Shown here piece by piece: positions 43,825 to 56,834 of a stretch of DNA of 64,000 nucleotides; the first letter of the stretch is position 1; each line of letters starts with the position of its first letter. Origin of the DNA: Linnemannia elongata (lineage: Eukaryota; Mortierellomycota; Mortierellomycetes; Mortierellales; Mortierellaceae). A program made the translations under genes and the position numbers. The notes beneath the pieces were generated by a model. The model had not been told where the DNA came from, searched no databases, and saw nothing but the letters and a program-made list of their open reading frames with translations. The stretch covers positions 4,734,001 to 4,798,000 of the forward strand of contig JAXBDG010000001.1 in assembly GCA_036320915.1 (NCBI GenBank). The letters are read 5' to 3'.

Positions 43825-46800
43825 TTACTGGCCAGGGGCATCCATACTCCCGCTTCTCTGCCTTCTTGAACCTCGCCCCTCGCCGGACTTTGACTTTGGC
43901 CCTCTCTGCATCTTCTTTGGCAAGTCTACCTCCTCAACATCACCGCCGTCGCTGCCATCATCGTCTCCCGTTCTTGTTCGTTTGACAGCAACGCGAACAC
44001 CATTTCCATTGGCTGCTGTAGATTTGGCCGCCTTGGTCGCTTTGGTCGCCTTGATTGCTTTGGTTGCCTTGATCGCATTGGTCGCCTTGGTCGCTTTGGT
44101 CGCTTGGATTGCTGCACCAGTGGTAATAGTCTTGCTTGCTTTCTTGATGGCCTTGGACTTCCAACCGTGCGGAAGGCTGACTCCACGTGGACGACCTTCT
44201 CCTTTCAGGTCATTTTCGGTTCCATCGACTATACTGTCTAGATCCAATCCCTTGCTCAAATCTGCGCCCACTGTTCCAGGCACTTGTGACTGTTGAACTA
44301 GAAGGCGAGCACCCTCTTCAAGGGCTTGCATCGTCTCCGCGATCCCGTCCAGCTTACTGGTGTTTTTGACGAGACTTTTGGCGGAGATAAGGATCCTGTT
44401 CCCTGGGGCTTTGGGTTGTGTTGAATGACGAGCAACAGGTGGAGGTCGAAGGATAGAGTTAGAGTCGTCCATAAAGGTATCGATGGATAGATCCGTGCCG
44501 ACCGGGTCTTTGCTGGCACCCTCGTTGACTGTTACCGTCTGTGCGCGGAGGAAAGGTTTGTCGGAGAGTTGTTGCTTGAGGTTCGGATCAAATTGTTTCC
44601 CCTCTTTGTACCAGCGTGGCAGAATCATGCAAGGGTGAAAAAGGAATCGTGCATCCTCCATCATCAAACAAAAGAAATGCCTACAAACAATGCCCTTATT
44701 CTGTTGCAATGCGCAGGTACAGAAGTAGGTGCGGTTTGTTCGTAAGATCACATACTCTGGGCGCGTGCTTTTTCCTGTGTCAGCCATAGAAGAGACACGG
44801 AAAACCCCTTCCGATGTGTGCCTGGGGATGGACGCGAGCAAAGCATGAACCGAGCCACGCTGAAGTTGTTCGGCGCGGGATAGTTTTGACTGGAGGGAAT
44901 GAATGGAATAAACCGGCGATTAGTGCATTTTCCTTTGTGTTACATAAACCAAGGAAAAAATGCTCGTAAAAGAATGAAAAAGTAGCAAAGAGGATTCTCT
45001 AAACTCTTAAAGGAATCTTTGAGTTTGCCCACTTCACGTGATTAACAGGACTTATGAACTTTGAAACGGTTTTACGTTTCTCTTTTTTGTTTTCCCTCTT
45101 TTCGGACAATTCTCCCTCTTTTCGGACAATTCTATCTCTTTTTTTTTTTGTTTTCGGACAATTCTCTCTCTCTTTTTTTTTCTACCCTCTCCTTTTTTTA
45201 CTTATTTTTCGTTGCATTTCTTGAAATCCCTCCCTCCTTTGTGTTTTCGTTTCCTCACCCTCTCTTTCCGCTCTTTCATCTCTTTCTCTTCCTCCCTCTC
45301 TTCCTCCCTCTCATCCCTCCCTCTCATCCCTCCCTCTCCTCCCTCTCTCTACCTCCCTCTCATCACTCTCTCTCTTTCCTCTCACTCATCATTCTCTCTC
45401 TACACTTCATACAATGTTGTATCATGTTCCTACTACTGCTTCTATCGTCACTCCTTATTGTGGATGGTAGGGAGCCTATTGGTACTCTGGATGTCGTTGC
45501 GGCAACGTCTCAAGCGGTTTTATAAACCGTTATTTAGAGACCGCGTTATCAGAGGCGACAGATTGTGTAAAGATCCTAGCTCTCTTGAGTAAGTTGACCT
45601 TGAGAATGGCCAGCAGGCTCTTGACTATGAGAAGTCGACGATGCTTGGTGCTGGAAGCAGCTGTCGTTGGCATGGCGATTGATTCGTTTCTCAAGCATTG
45701 TGATTGAAGGTTCCCTCTTTCCTTTTTTTAATCATCATTACATATTGAATAGACTTTTTTAAACACTCGCACGCATAAACCTTTACTTTTTTTTATTATT
45801 CTTTCTTATTCCTTTCTTATTCCTTTCTCATTCCTGTCTTTTCTTTGCTTGGTTTGGCTGTTAATGTGCCATGCAATGGGTGTGCGGCTCACCGTTGTTT
45901 TGTATCTTATTTTGGGTGGGCTTAGTCGTTTCACTTCTGTGATGACATCTATGCAAGGCGATGTTGTGACTGCCCTTTTTTCTGATTGTCCAATTCTATT
46001 GTTGCCTCTGATCATCCGCGGCCCTTACTGTTGTTCCAGTTTCCCGATGCCTTTTCATTTTTGTTTCTGACCACCATGTTCCTGTATTTAGAGTGCGTTG
46101 ACTGGACCTATTTTTTTTCTCCAAGTGCCCCATTGTCTGTTGATGGTCGATCATTGCGATTTAGCCTTTTGTTCGCGTCTCCTTCTGCCAATTGAAGATT
46201 AACATTTTTTTTTTTTTTTTTTTTTTATTGCACCAATGCATTGTCCATTGTAAATACTGCTTTATTCTCAGGGTGCATTGGCAATCCAGCTTATTATTAA
46301 CCATGTCAGTTAACTTTATATTGAAAATGTTAGTGTATATGAACTTGATAGTCAATGTGAAGAAAGAGACCGTTCTCTATTATGCACGGCTATATGTTAA
46401 TATACAGGAGCAGCCATACAGCTAGGGACATCAGTACATAGGGGCTGATGTCTCATATAATGCACTTCATTGAAAAAAAGGTAACTAAAATACACCCGTG
46501 CCATAAAAATAAATGCCTTGAGGCCTACACCATATTTTTTTCCTTTTTTTTCTCTTATTATGTTCCTTATTCCCATTTCTCTCAGAACTGCAATCTTTAT
46601 CTCTACTAATCAAATTAACAATGGAAAAAGCACCCAAAGGAAATAATAAACCTCCTTCTGAACCAAGGTTTCCAATTATACTTCGCGATAGGACGTAGGT
46701 TGGAAGACACTTACGCTCTCTACTGTCTGTTATGCGCTATACTGATTGTTAAGTTTATTGCTTTTTTCAGTTCACTCCATACTAATGTTTTCTGTCCATT

Positions 46801-49800
46801 TCTGTTTTTCCAATTAATACCCTTCCTTTTGCCTTTCCCAGGGGAAAGGTATCGTCTACGCGTCATGTAATTCCCTCTAAAAATAATCACTTCACTCGAA
46901 GCTTGACAAAGACAGAGGAGGAAAAGGTGTGGAAGATGAGAAAAATGCCGATGGTATGGAGGGCGTGGAGGAACTAAAGGGGGAGAAGAAGACTACACTA
47001 CGACGGTGATGTCAATACGCATAAACTAACCACAGGACATCCAACCGCCCATTTTCTTCTCCCTCGACAGTGCGGCCATTTCCCTCTACTTTGCACACAT
47101 GCCCAACTAAAGTGTTCAGCATGAGTGATAATACTTTTTGTGATTTCGACTTTGTTTTTGAAATGCTCATCCTAACTCTTACGTTCATCCCCCAGATCTT
47201 TTTCGCCTGTATTTTATTTCTAACTTTTTGCTCTCACATCGCCATTAACGTTAGAGGAGACGATCACGAACAAACGCGCTTTGAACATCTTGGCGTCAGT
47301 TTGATCACATAAATAAAATCAAGTTCATATATCGTTCGCTCTTTAATCCACCTTTCTTCACTTTTCTCTCTTTCATCATCTATTCTTTCTATCGCTCCTC
47401 CAATCACCTGTTAGACGCCACCGGCAGGACAAAACAATAATAAGAGAGGCAAACGAACTCCACTAGCAACTGTCGTCCATGATACCCAGCAACTCATTTA
47501 AGGACACTCCATCAGAGAAGTGGTCAACTCAGACAGGATCTCGCTCGGATCTACAATTAATATCAGGAACAGGAACAAGAGAACATTCTCCTCCAAAAAT
47601 AAGTCCACTTAACAAGATCTCCCCCGAGAACAAAGGAAGCGCTCTTCCATCAATTCAACACAGGCCGACTGAAACCATGTACGATGGCCAACGGTTCATT
47701 CAAGAAACGGGAGGCGTGCAGGTGCATGTCGAGACGATCCGACGGAATCTGCGAGGCGAAAGAATCCGGGCACGCGTGCAACAAAGGAGGCTTGATCTCC
47801 AACCCAATCCATGTGTGGGATCGGCTTGCATTTGTCCGGTCACACATAGACTGGACAGTGGCTGACTGGAAGCGAGTCATGCTCACTGATGAGGGCATGA
47901 TCAGCTGCGTGGGCTCCTTTATCAGGAAGTACAGCGACCGAGAGCACAGCTGTCTGCAGCTTCATCAAATCTGCACATCGCTACAAGGTGGGAGAGGGAA
48001 AATGCTGATCAGGGGATGCATTACTCTTTTTGAACCAGGAGACCTTTCCGGTACATGGGTTGTTGGATTTGGAATTCTTCTTTACCATCGTCAACGATTA
48101 TGTTCTAATCTCATACATTTGGCACGGCATGTATCCTGCGGAATCAAACCTTCAGAAAGACAACTCTCAGGTTCATACTGTAAACGTCGTACAACAATGG
48201 CTTGCCGAGCAGTAGTTTACTGTTCTTGAGGGGCCAGCCAACTCTCCGGACCACAACATCATCTAGCACGTCTGAGGCTCTATCAAGCATAAACTCGCCC
48301 AAGAGCTGGCGCCGAGAAGCATGAAAGATCTCTGGGAGCGCGTGCAGGATATTTGAGCAACTCTCCAGGAGGACTGCCTGTATGACCTATGCTAGAACTT
48401 GCCCAGACGCATGAAGAAGGGGGTCCGAAACAGAAGATGGTACACCAAATATTAATCGGCCACGCCACAATTGATCAATAAGCATTAAGAAACCAGATGA
48501 ATTTGATATCATATCCAGAACGGTTTAGAGTTTAACAGGGCGTCAAGAATGGGCATAAGGATGATAGAGATCTGCGGGGTGAATGCAAGGAAGGAGATAA
48601 ATAAGGTACAGGAGGGCAGAGTATTTAAATGTGTGAGGCCAGGTCAAAAAAGAAAAAAGAACAAAGGAAGAACAAGGAATACAGCTAATGAGCAAAACGA
48701 CTAACAGAAAAAAGTGTCATGGATATTATATCTTCTGCCACGATAAGTGTCGGGAATGAGGCGATGATGGAAGAGAAGGGAAAAGAAGAGAGGAATGGCG
48801 AGAGAGGAATGAAATGATGGTGAAAATGAGGAATGCAACAAGGAGAATATTTTCCAGAGCCGTTAAGTAAGTGACATGAACGACAATATGGAGCGACACA
48901 ATAACCAAACCTGAACTGCGGCCAAATTCTTATCTCGGTGTGGGATAATGAAAAGGAGAGAACAATTTGTGGCAGCAATGTGAGGAACATAATGAGTTGC
49001 TCATGAATAAAAGCAACATCGTGCCAAGTTGGTAGAACATATGAGGCACTAATACAGCTCTTTTTTTTACTGTGACATCCATACAGCTATGCCCAGGACA
49101 TTCCCCTACCTGTATCTTACCCGTTGTCCAACAAAGCCCGGGGTATTTACGCCACTTGCGGGAAAACATCACACCTCACAAAAGCAAGTCGCCAATATCC
49201 CTCCAACACAGTTCACAATATATCAGTTGCTTGGCGGCCATTCACACAGGATCTCATTTGCGGACCAAAATTTGACGAGAAAGAGATGCCCATAACTTCC
49301 AGCAATAACAGAGGGGCCACACTGCTACGCTTTGGTATGGATAAAGTACGCTCATCCGGCTCAAAGACCAACCCAGTCTTCTCGATATGTTACAGCAAGG
49401 GACAAATCATCCTCCCTCACATCACGCCTTACGACAAAATTATGGATCTGTTGCGACGCAAAACATTCTGTCGCAAAATCAGAAATACAACTCAGCAATG
49501 GCGTTTGCCTCTACGATGCAGTCTGGACCAAACTCTTGCCAACACTAAGAAGGGCGCATTCACCTTTCGCACGAGCGGACAAATTATAGCACACTAGACG
49601 ACAATGGCCTCCCACAACATATCATTAAACTAAATGTCGGTCAGCCAATCATCCTTTACGCAATTTTCAACGAGAAGAGGAATGTGCAATGGTACACAAC
49701 TCAAGTATCAAAACTGGACGAATACATCTTAAAAGCAAAGATCGTTATAGTATCATTCAACTTCGTTCTCATCACACGAAAGCCACTCTCCTCAAAAGAC

Positions 49801-52800
49801 GACGGCACCACACTAATTAAATTCACACGCTTGCAACTTCTAATCCCCGACCTGCTTTCGCACTTACCATCAACAAGGCGCAATGAAAATCAATAACAAC
49901 AACAGGTGTCTATCTACACCAAGCTGGGTTTTCATATGGGCAACTTTATGTTGCACTATCATGTTCAGACCTTGACAACAAATCCTTAGCCTTAACGCTC
50001 TAACAATTCTTCGACCTTCAAACACGCCAACAACACCCTTTACGACAGCCAAAGGAAATTACACCAGAAACATAGTTTTCAAGGTAGCACTTTAACCAGC
50101 ACCCACTCAATCGAACGATCATACAGCAAACCGTTCATTGTTTACTTTGTACAGTACACTTCCAAGAATAAATGGACACAATAATGCAACCCCCAGGAAG
50201 AGAACAATTCAAGTGGCAACGCCCTAGTAAAAATAAGGCAAAGGATCATTACAAAACTCACCAAGCAAAAATCACCATCCTGGACATAAGGAACCGCTCC
50301 GAAATTAACGACTGTGAACTTGAGGCCAAAGGAATAATCCATCTCGGTTCGCAGCTGACCTTGAGCCCACTGGCTGAGGAATACCTTGCTGGCATCGAGG
50401 ACTTGACCAAAGATATCGTAGGTCGTATCGCTGACGCCTAAGCGTCTCATCGGTTTGGCGTCATTCGGATCATTCGACAAAATGGTGAAGAGATCGATTT
50501 CATCTTCAATCTTGTTCATGATCGCTTTGAACAGATCCGATAGGGAAGTCTTGCTGTTGTGCAGAAACATCTTGAGCACATCGTGGTTCTTTTCAACGCG
50601 CTGCGTGGAGCGCATCCCTGCGGTGAAAGAGGCTTGCACCCATGGTCCTGCCCAGAAATGACGACGGTTGTAAAGCCTTGCAAGATGTACTCCAACTTCG
50701 CCAGATTCGAGAGTATCACGCTCCTGTACGGACAAGATGGGGTCAGCAGCGATGTGGGAAGTGGCGACATTTACTGGAGTGGAAAGGTTGGGTGGAGTGG
50801 AGAGGCTGGGTAGAGTGTTGAGGTTGTTGTTGCTGTCGTTTTCGTCGACGATGGTAGTGGCGATGGTGGTGGTATCGATGCTAGGAGTAATAGTAGAGGT
50901 GATAGAGATGCCAAAGCCGTCTCCTCCAAAGTTTTGAAGGATGCGTGCCCAGATGCGTTCAAACTCGCCGGCTGTTAAGGCGCAACAGGCGGTTTTGAAC
51001 ATACTGAAAAATTGACTGTATCTGTCATTCAATCTACAAGACAAATGCTTCCTCAGATTTTCCTGGATATGCCATATGCAGTTAATCACATGGACACCCT
51101 GAAACACCAAAGGAAGCGTTCTATCCATTGCCGCATCTTGATCAACCATCATAACCTTGGGCAGTAGTCCTTCGGTTGCGTCTTGAAGCTTGGAGAGAAC
51201 CCATTTGTAGTCCTCTTTTGTCTCATGACGAGATAGAGCGGTCGCAACGAGTCGTGTCTTGAATTCGCAATCGACGACCACAAAGTTGTGCAGCGGGAGG
51301 CCAAGGCGATTGGTGCGGTAAGTACAGTCAGACCTCTCCTATAGCATACGCTTTTGCCGCAAGGGTTGATATGCTATAGGAGAGGATATGCTACAAGGCT
51401 AAGCCGCAATCACATAGCCCTTAATAAAATTGAATACGCCCCTTAACAACTTTCTAAATGAGGTGCGCGCGCACCACCTGCACGGAGATGACATCGCTCA
51501 TTCTACCATGGACCACAACTACACAGGATTGACCCTCAACAATATCACCATATTGATGCTTCCGCCAAATATGACGTCAGAAATTCAACCCATGGATGCA
51601 GGGATTATTGCTGCTTTCAAATGTCATTATCGTCGTCGCCACTCCCAGGGGCGCTGTCAACAAAGCAGATCGAGGAGAACGCAACATCTACAAGGTCCAT
51701 GTTTTGCAAGCGATGGCTTGGAGCAGACGAGCGTGGGCTTCTATTGAGTCGGCCAAGATCAGGAACTGCTTCAACCACACCAACTTGATGGGTCCCAGCA
51801 ACGAGATCCCTTCAATCGACCAACATTTGCAGGAGGCCTTTGATGATATCGATCATAACCTAAGCCTACTTCCAAAGGACCTGCGGATTCCTCGAGAGGC
51901 GTTCATTGATCCAGTGGGCGAGAACGGGAGCATACATATCCAACTGAGCGACACTGAGTTGTTGGCCTTGCCCTGTTGACGGAACTGACAGGATGGATAA
52001 GGACAACGGAGAGGACGAGGGGCAAGAGGAGGAAGAGGAGGACGAGGAGCAAGATGATGAACCCCCATTGCCAAGCAGGGCAGAGATTCTTGCTGCCATC
52101 GATCTCACTATGCAGTACATCGATGGAGATCTTGGCCCGATTGAATACCCTGAAGAAGGAGACACCTTTGCAGTTACACTCAAGAAATTGAAGGGTTGGC
52201 GTGAAGCCCTGCACAAGAGCATCCTTTCGAGCATGACTCAACCCGCCCTCCATTCGTTCTTTCGGCTCCAGTAGGATATAGGTCAACAGAGTTGGAATAA
52301 ATATGCGAATACTCAATACACTACTCAATTGCTTATAGCATATTGCAACAAGGTCGACATGCTATAGGAGAGGTCGATAGCATACCCACATGGTATGCTA
52401 TAAGCCCAGTCTAAATTTCATTTTTCAAAAAAAAAATATGCTATAGGGGAGGTTTATGCTATATGAGAGTATGCTATAGGGGAGGTTTGACTGTATTGTC
52501 ATGCACTAGCACATCACCATAGCGACGGAAAAGATCCCTCTGTCCTGGGGTCATCCAAAAGACCCGGACAAGCTGGTTCTTGTCATCAACATCGGTGGCA
52601 ATATACCATCCCTTCTCCTGATTTGCTCTCATACATAAGGCGATTAGGAGCTGGACCGTCTGAGGGATCTGGATGGCATGGAGTAAAGTCCTAAACTCCT
52701 TAAGACGGTTGAGGACCTTTTTTTTTTTTTGTGTGTAGAGAAAAAATGTGTATGAGAAAATTGATTTGAGTCGAAATGTAAAGTTGTCACTCAAACCGTA

Positions 52801-55770
52801 ACTGTCCACAACAATACCTGATATTTGCAGAACTTTGCATCCCGAAATTCGATACGCAAAATGTCCAGTGTTTGCTTGTAGGACAGTCGAATCTGGGCAC
52901 ATTTCCCAATAGAAGCGATCATAGGGGCCGTCAAGGGGTTGGTTCGGCCAAGATTAAAATCGAACTGGTGCTCACAGTGATCGAGGTTGAAGGAGGTGAT
53001 GTGGTAATCAGGAGCGATGGACAGAGGGGAAGATATGCTGATCGCGAATGGGCAACCACAACGTGGACTCTCACGCTTGTTGTGCTGTCGATCCTCGTCA
53101 GCAACTTTCTTGGATGTATAGAACCCAAAGAAGCTGCAAACGTACTTGACTATTTAGTGGTGAGGAAAGAGGATAAGGAGGTAGAAAAATGAAAAAGACG
53201 ATAAGGTTCGCGATTTCGATTTCTTGCTCAACTCTATCTCACACTTGATATAACATGTACAAACCAATATTGCTTACCGGCATTGACAGTCGAGGTGCGA
53301 ATTATAAGCTTGTGCCCCTTTTTGAGTGCCCAAGACCTCAAAAATACGTCCGCAGCCGACCTTGATCCAAGACAATAGTGAAAGGTGGGCACCCAGCCCA
53401 CCAGCAGTTCACTAGCAACATCGCCAACCTTGACCGGAACATGAACCGACCCATCCTCTTCATATCTGCACTCGTCCTCGTCGATCTCATCCATGCTCTC
53501 ATCCTCCCTCATACGCTCCCGAGCGGAAAATACAGGTGTTGAGGATGTGTTGTAAAGAACGGCACTGACAGCTGCTGCGTGATTGTAAGACGAAGTGATT
53601 TTTGTTTTGATTACTGGAAAGAGTGGTTGATGAGGCGTTGTTATTGAACGACGAATATAACTCTTCTTCCGTCTCAACGTCATACAGCTCGTCCTGGTCC
53701 TGGCCCTCGGCCTCGTCATCGTCTTCGTCATCGTCCTTGAACGTTTCCTGTTCATCCGAGTCAGCAAAAGCATTGTCCGACCAATGTTCACCCTAATAAA
53801 AAAGAATGATAGAGGAGAAAGTGGTAGAGGCATTGAATACACAAATGCAATAGGGCAGGATGCCAAAATGTAATGAAAGCACCGTCTTGATTTTATGTTA
53901 CCTCCTTTTCGAGGTTGTTATGAGAGAACATGCTCTCGAATTTGTCGCCAAGTTCCTTAGCCTAAAAAAACCATGAAAAAAAAGTTAGCAAAATGGGCCA
54001 CGTCACTTCATACTCTTCTGGGTTATTGTTTTGAGCGACATTAAGGTACCTTTTGCTGCAAAGGGCTGGGAAGCGTAGTCAGCGGTGTTTTAGGGGGGGC
54101 GATGAAAGAGTCTAACGACTTATCACTGTTCTTTGAGCTGCTAGAGGTCGGGGAGAGATTCTACGTTGAGAAGCACGTTACATTTTTCAGAAATAAAAAT
54201 AAAAAAGAGTGAGCCCAGGTGTTTTTTTTCTTGGTTTCTTGATTATTATCTTTTTTGTCGCGATTTTTTTTTTTCATTACCTTGAACTGAGGAACTGGTT
54301 GTTGCTCTGTGCCCGGAGAGGCCTCAAAGGAAGCAGATGAGGGTTCGGCTTTGTTCTTGCTACAAATGGGAGTCTCGGCAAACGCGGCTTCCATAGCCGT
54401 CTTTTCCATTTTGAGTTGGCCATCCTTTGTATCAAGAGAAATCCTAGGCTACAAAAAATTCAAGGTCTATTAAACAAGAGTACACAAGCATTTTGATTTC
54501 GTTTACAACTACAAAAGGCACAGGCTAAATTCTCATTTGTGTACCTTGTCAAAGCCCATCAATCGAGCCAAATACTTGGCACGGTGTTTAACGTTATCTT
54601 TTTCAGTCCAGATGGTTATAGACTCCTGACCTGTGATATCGTTCTCAATCATATGTGCGGCAATTACGCCACACGAGCTGCCGTCCGACTGCCGAGGTTG
54701 GTGTAAGCGTTGAATATTCGTTCTAGTCCATTTTTTGACTTAAGGCTGGATATCCCCAAACTAACCCAGGCCTTGAGGACATGGACGGCGGTGGAGTATC
54801 CGTTGTCCGAATAACGCATTCCGTCTCCAACATAAACTGCGCACGAAACCATATCCAACTTGATCACTCCCCAGTGGCGGCCTAGGTAGACTATGGAATA
54901 GACGGCGTCATAGCTTCCGTTTCTAAGACCATCGACATTCCAGTTGTGAAAGGTTTTGTTGCCTAAGTTAGGGTGCTCCCGCATCCAATCAGACAGCCTA
55001 CAAGGCGAAATAAACAGGTTGGTGTTGCTGTTGTACAATCCGTATCGGACCTCAAAATCGCACATGATTGCATCCAGAATGGTTGAGGTCATCCACTCTT
55101 GGCCGGCGAGAGGGAGAAGGGAAGCGAGGGAAACCGACTCCGGACCAAGAGAAAACAGCGCGTCATCAATGCGAATAATCTTCATCTGTTGCTGGTACCA
55201 CTCAAAAAATGATGGGTTCAACGCAGCAACAGAGTTCCTCATCCAACGGCGCGCTCGGTGAAGATGCTCAATAAGGCAGCCAGACTGGACAACCTCCTTC
55301 AAGAAGACAAAGTCTATTTCTTCGGAGACGCGGAAGGGGACAAAGGTCGATCCAATGTTAATCCAGAGGCCGAGGTTGTTGTTGTTGTCCTTGAACTTGT
55401 TATAGGTCGCGGTATAGGACTGGAGATTGGGAATGGTCCTCAAAGCTGCAAGGCTCTCTTGGTTAAGGACTGTTGCCGGCAAAGTAGTGCAATGCGGTAG
55501 CTCACCCGTGTTACGGGTCGAGGAAAACTGAGGGAAATCGTTCACTTCTAGGAGCTGGGCACAAGGAACACGGTTTCGCCAGATCTTTCCATAAATCCAA
55601 GCCGCATCAGACTGCAACCGCGGCAAGGCGTCAACGTCGATTGGGGTCGAAGCGGTGTTGATAATCGAGGGCATGCTTTTGGTAATGAAAGATGCAAGGG
55701 TAGGGATATCAGACGATTGCCATGTACAATTAGTTTCAAACGTGAAGTACCAAAAACTGCAGAGAATCAT
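43825..55770 (-). CDS. Ulp1-like protease / FAR1 zinc finger / MULE transposase / SWIM fusion (interrupted)
   Basis: Exons that join in phase: 55770-54545, 54448-54281, 54160-54050, 53961-53902, 53792-53278 (inner 40/43-nt intron), 53149-52818, 52736-52494, 51324-50262, 44889-43825; about 1,570 residues. Domains in order: C48/Ulp1 peptidase (His in GRHWGVI, Asp in YVGDGM, Cys in QSDGSSCGV); acidic linkers; FAR1/WRKY-GCM1 finger (RESPRCGCPFAI with DHCEHQF); MULE DDE transposase (Asp in DNTYRTN, MMVDQDAAM); SWIM finger (CTCALQQNKGIVCRHF); a KATKA-rich basic tail. Two flaws: the catalytic Cys segment is in another frame (1-nt indel or 77-nt intron before 54690), and a pogo-like element sits at 51325-52493. 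Fusion of peptidase and transposase in one frame is inferred from splice phases. Probably no longer active as it stands. Confidence 0.65.
47540..48455 (+). pseudogene. Tc1-like transposase pseudogene
   Basis: Family motifs appear in order but in different frames: HTH part (PPKISP, ETIRRNLR), then RLAFVRSHIDWTVADWKRVM with LTDEG for the first catalytic Asp, GCITLFEPGDLSGTW, then QKDNSQVHTVNVVQQWLAEQ, GPANSPDHNII for the second Asp, LWERVQ and the end RNRRWYTKY. Several frameshifts and stops break it, and the final Glu (usually PIE) is lost at a stop. DD34E class by motif spacing. Confidence 0.8.
48456..49079. other. Gene-less stretch
   Basis: About 600 bp GA-rich DNA between the Tc1 relic and the Helitron relic; no coding signal recognised. 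Confidence 0.4.
49080..50020 (+). pseudogene. Helitron Pif1-type helicase remnant
   Basis: From about 49590 the frames read LDDNGLPQHIIKLNVGQPII, QWYTTQVSKLDEYILKAKI, then TINKAQ, a stop, KSITTTGVYLHQAGFSYGQL and YVALSCSDLDN. These match the last part of Helitron helicases, including the TINKxQGQ and GQLYVALSR motifs. The upstream 500 bp are open in pieces but not clearly helicase. Walker motifs and the Rep domain are missing. Clearly decayed. Confidence 0.7.
51325..52493 (+). mobile_element. pogo/Tigger-like element with TA duplication
   Basis: Ends are inverted: left CAGTCAGACCTCTCCTAT, right (inverse) CAGTCAAACCTCCCCTAT. TA flanks both sides (51323-51324, 52494-52495). Subterminal GCTATAGG(A/G)GAGG motifs repeat several times at both ends. 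It encodes only the C-terminal half of a DDE_1 transposase, so it is a deletion derivative. The CAGT ends and TA target fit the pogo branch of Tc1/mariner. It is inserted in the minus-strand MULE transposase frame. Confidence 0.92.
51430..52274 (+). pseudogene. pogo-like DDE_1 transposase C-terminal fragment
   Basis: First frame: NNITILMLPPNMTSEIQPMD and AGIIAAFKCHYRRR, the DDE_1 segment around the third acidic residue. A frameshift near 51645 leads to AVNKADRGERNIYKVHVLQA and a helical tail. A third frame from 51993 is acidic (EEEEEDEEQDDE) and ends SMTQPALHSFFRLQ. The DNA-binding CENP-B-like domain and the first catalytic residues are absent. Confidence 0.85.
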
Positions 55771-56834
55771 TACATGAATGGTGGGAGTGGTAGCACTAAT
55801 GGTAGGATTAGCAGTGGTGTTGGTATAGTGGTGGTGTTGTTATGGTTGTAAGAATTTACAAATGAGGAATTTTACTTATGAATCATTGTTTTTATAGTCT
55901 ACCCAATGATATCCAAAATTTGGCGTTTTAGAGGCAAGCGGGCTTACACCTCTATTATTCTTCACAGATTGCAATGTGAGAAACACCATTGTCGTGCTAA
56001 GGTTGTATTCATTTGAGGTAGGTATAATAGCAACTCGCACTTGATTCATTTTTTTAAAATAAGCAAACAAACATAATCCTTCATTGACTAGGCGAAGCTC
56101 CTTTTTACGGCAAGGGTGACTCCGAATATGACCCTTGTCCTAAGTAACTCTAGGCCTGAAAAAGTCAATCTGGCTTTAGTTTATCCAAAAAAATCTTCGG
56201 AAGGATTGTGCGCTTGGGCATTTAGTAAAATCTTGATCAGTAATTAGCAATCGATTTTTCCACGAGCGTTGACTTACCATGCAGTTGCATTTTTTTAAAT
56301 AGCTTGCATTGTACCGGTATAGGAACAAAAAGGCCAATACCCAGGAACCAACAGGATGTACCTCTTACTTACCAGAATTGGATTGAATATGAGGGTTTGA
56401 TTACCTAAGTACATCGACCATTACACTTGCGCTAACGCAAGCACTTTAAGCAATAGGAACAGTAAAAACCCAGAAAGTGTTGTTTAAGGATATACTTAAC
56501 ACTTGACAAGACGAAGAATAACGCTGCCCTGAATGTCTATGCTTTTCAGGACTGTATAAAGAGACCAATGTTCATTCCATGTAGATACCATCAACTTTTT
56601 TTTCTTCTGGTCCTTCACTTTTTAAACAAAAAATATGGCCAACATCCTCCCCACCTGCACATACTACCACTGCGCTATGAAGTGGCCAGCGCGACCTCAT
56701 TCTCCTCTCATCATTGAAAAAAAAATGCTTCATTTTCACGACTATCACACCCCCTACTCACTGTCTCTCAAAAACAACCACCCCACCGCGCAATCTCCAC
56801 GTACTGAGATATTTGTCGCAAGGCTAGCAAATCA
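55771..56834. other. Intergenic region between the divergent transposase and accessory gene 2
   Basis: About 1 kb AT-rich DNA upstream of both the minus-strand fusion gene and the plus-strand accessory gene; probably a bidirectional promoter region. No clear TATA box was fixed. Confidence 0.4.

Larger units (their letters stand above)
44890..50261 (-). other. 5.4-kb intron or insertion within the transposase gene
   Basis: A GTGAGT donor after DGDFCL (50261) and a CTCCAG acceptor before SKLSRAEQLQ (44890) join in phase 0. In between lie a CT-rich tract (45061-45420), a T tract (46206-46230), several short frames of no known family (for instance 46621-46700 and 47070-47312), a Tc1 relic and a Helitron helicase relic. 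Such a length is far beyond the 40-110 nt introns elsewhere in the window, so it grew by nested insertion. Confidence 0.55.

Noticed and set aside
52921..52945. AGGGGCCGTCAAGGGG resembling the TIR of the 26.7-31.3 kb element
   Set aside because: It has mismatches, is single, and lies within coding sequence of the FAR1 exon; judged coincidence.
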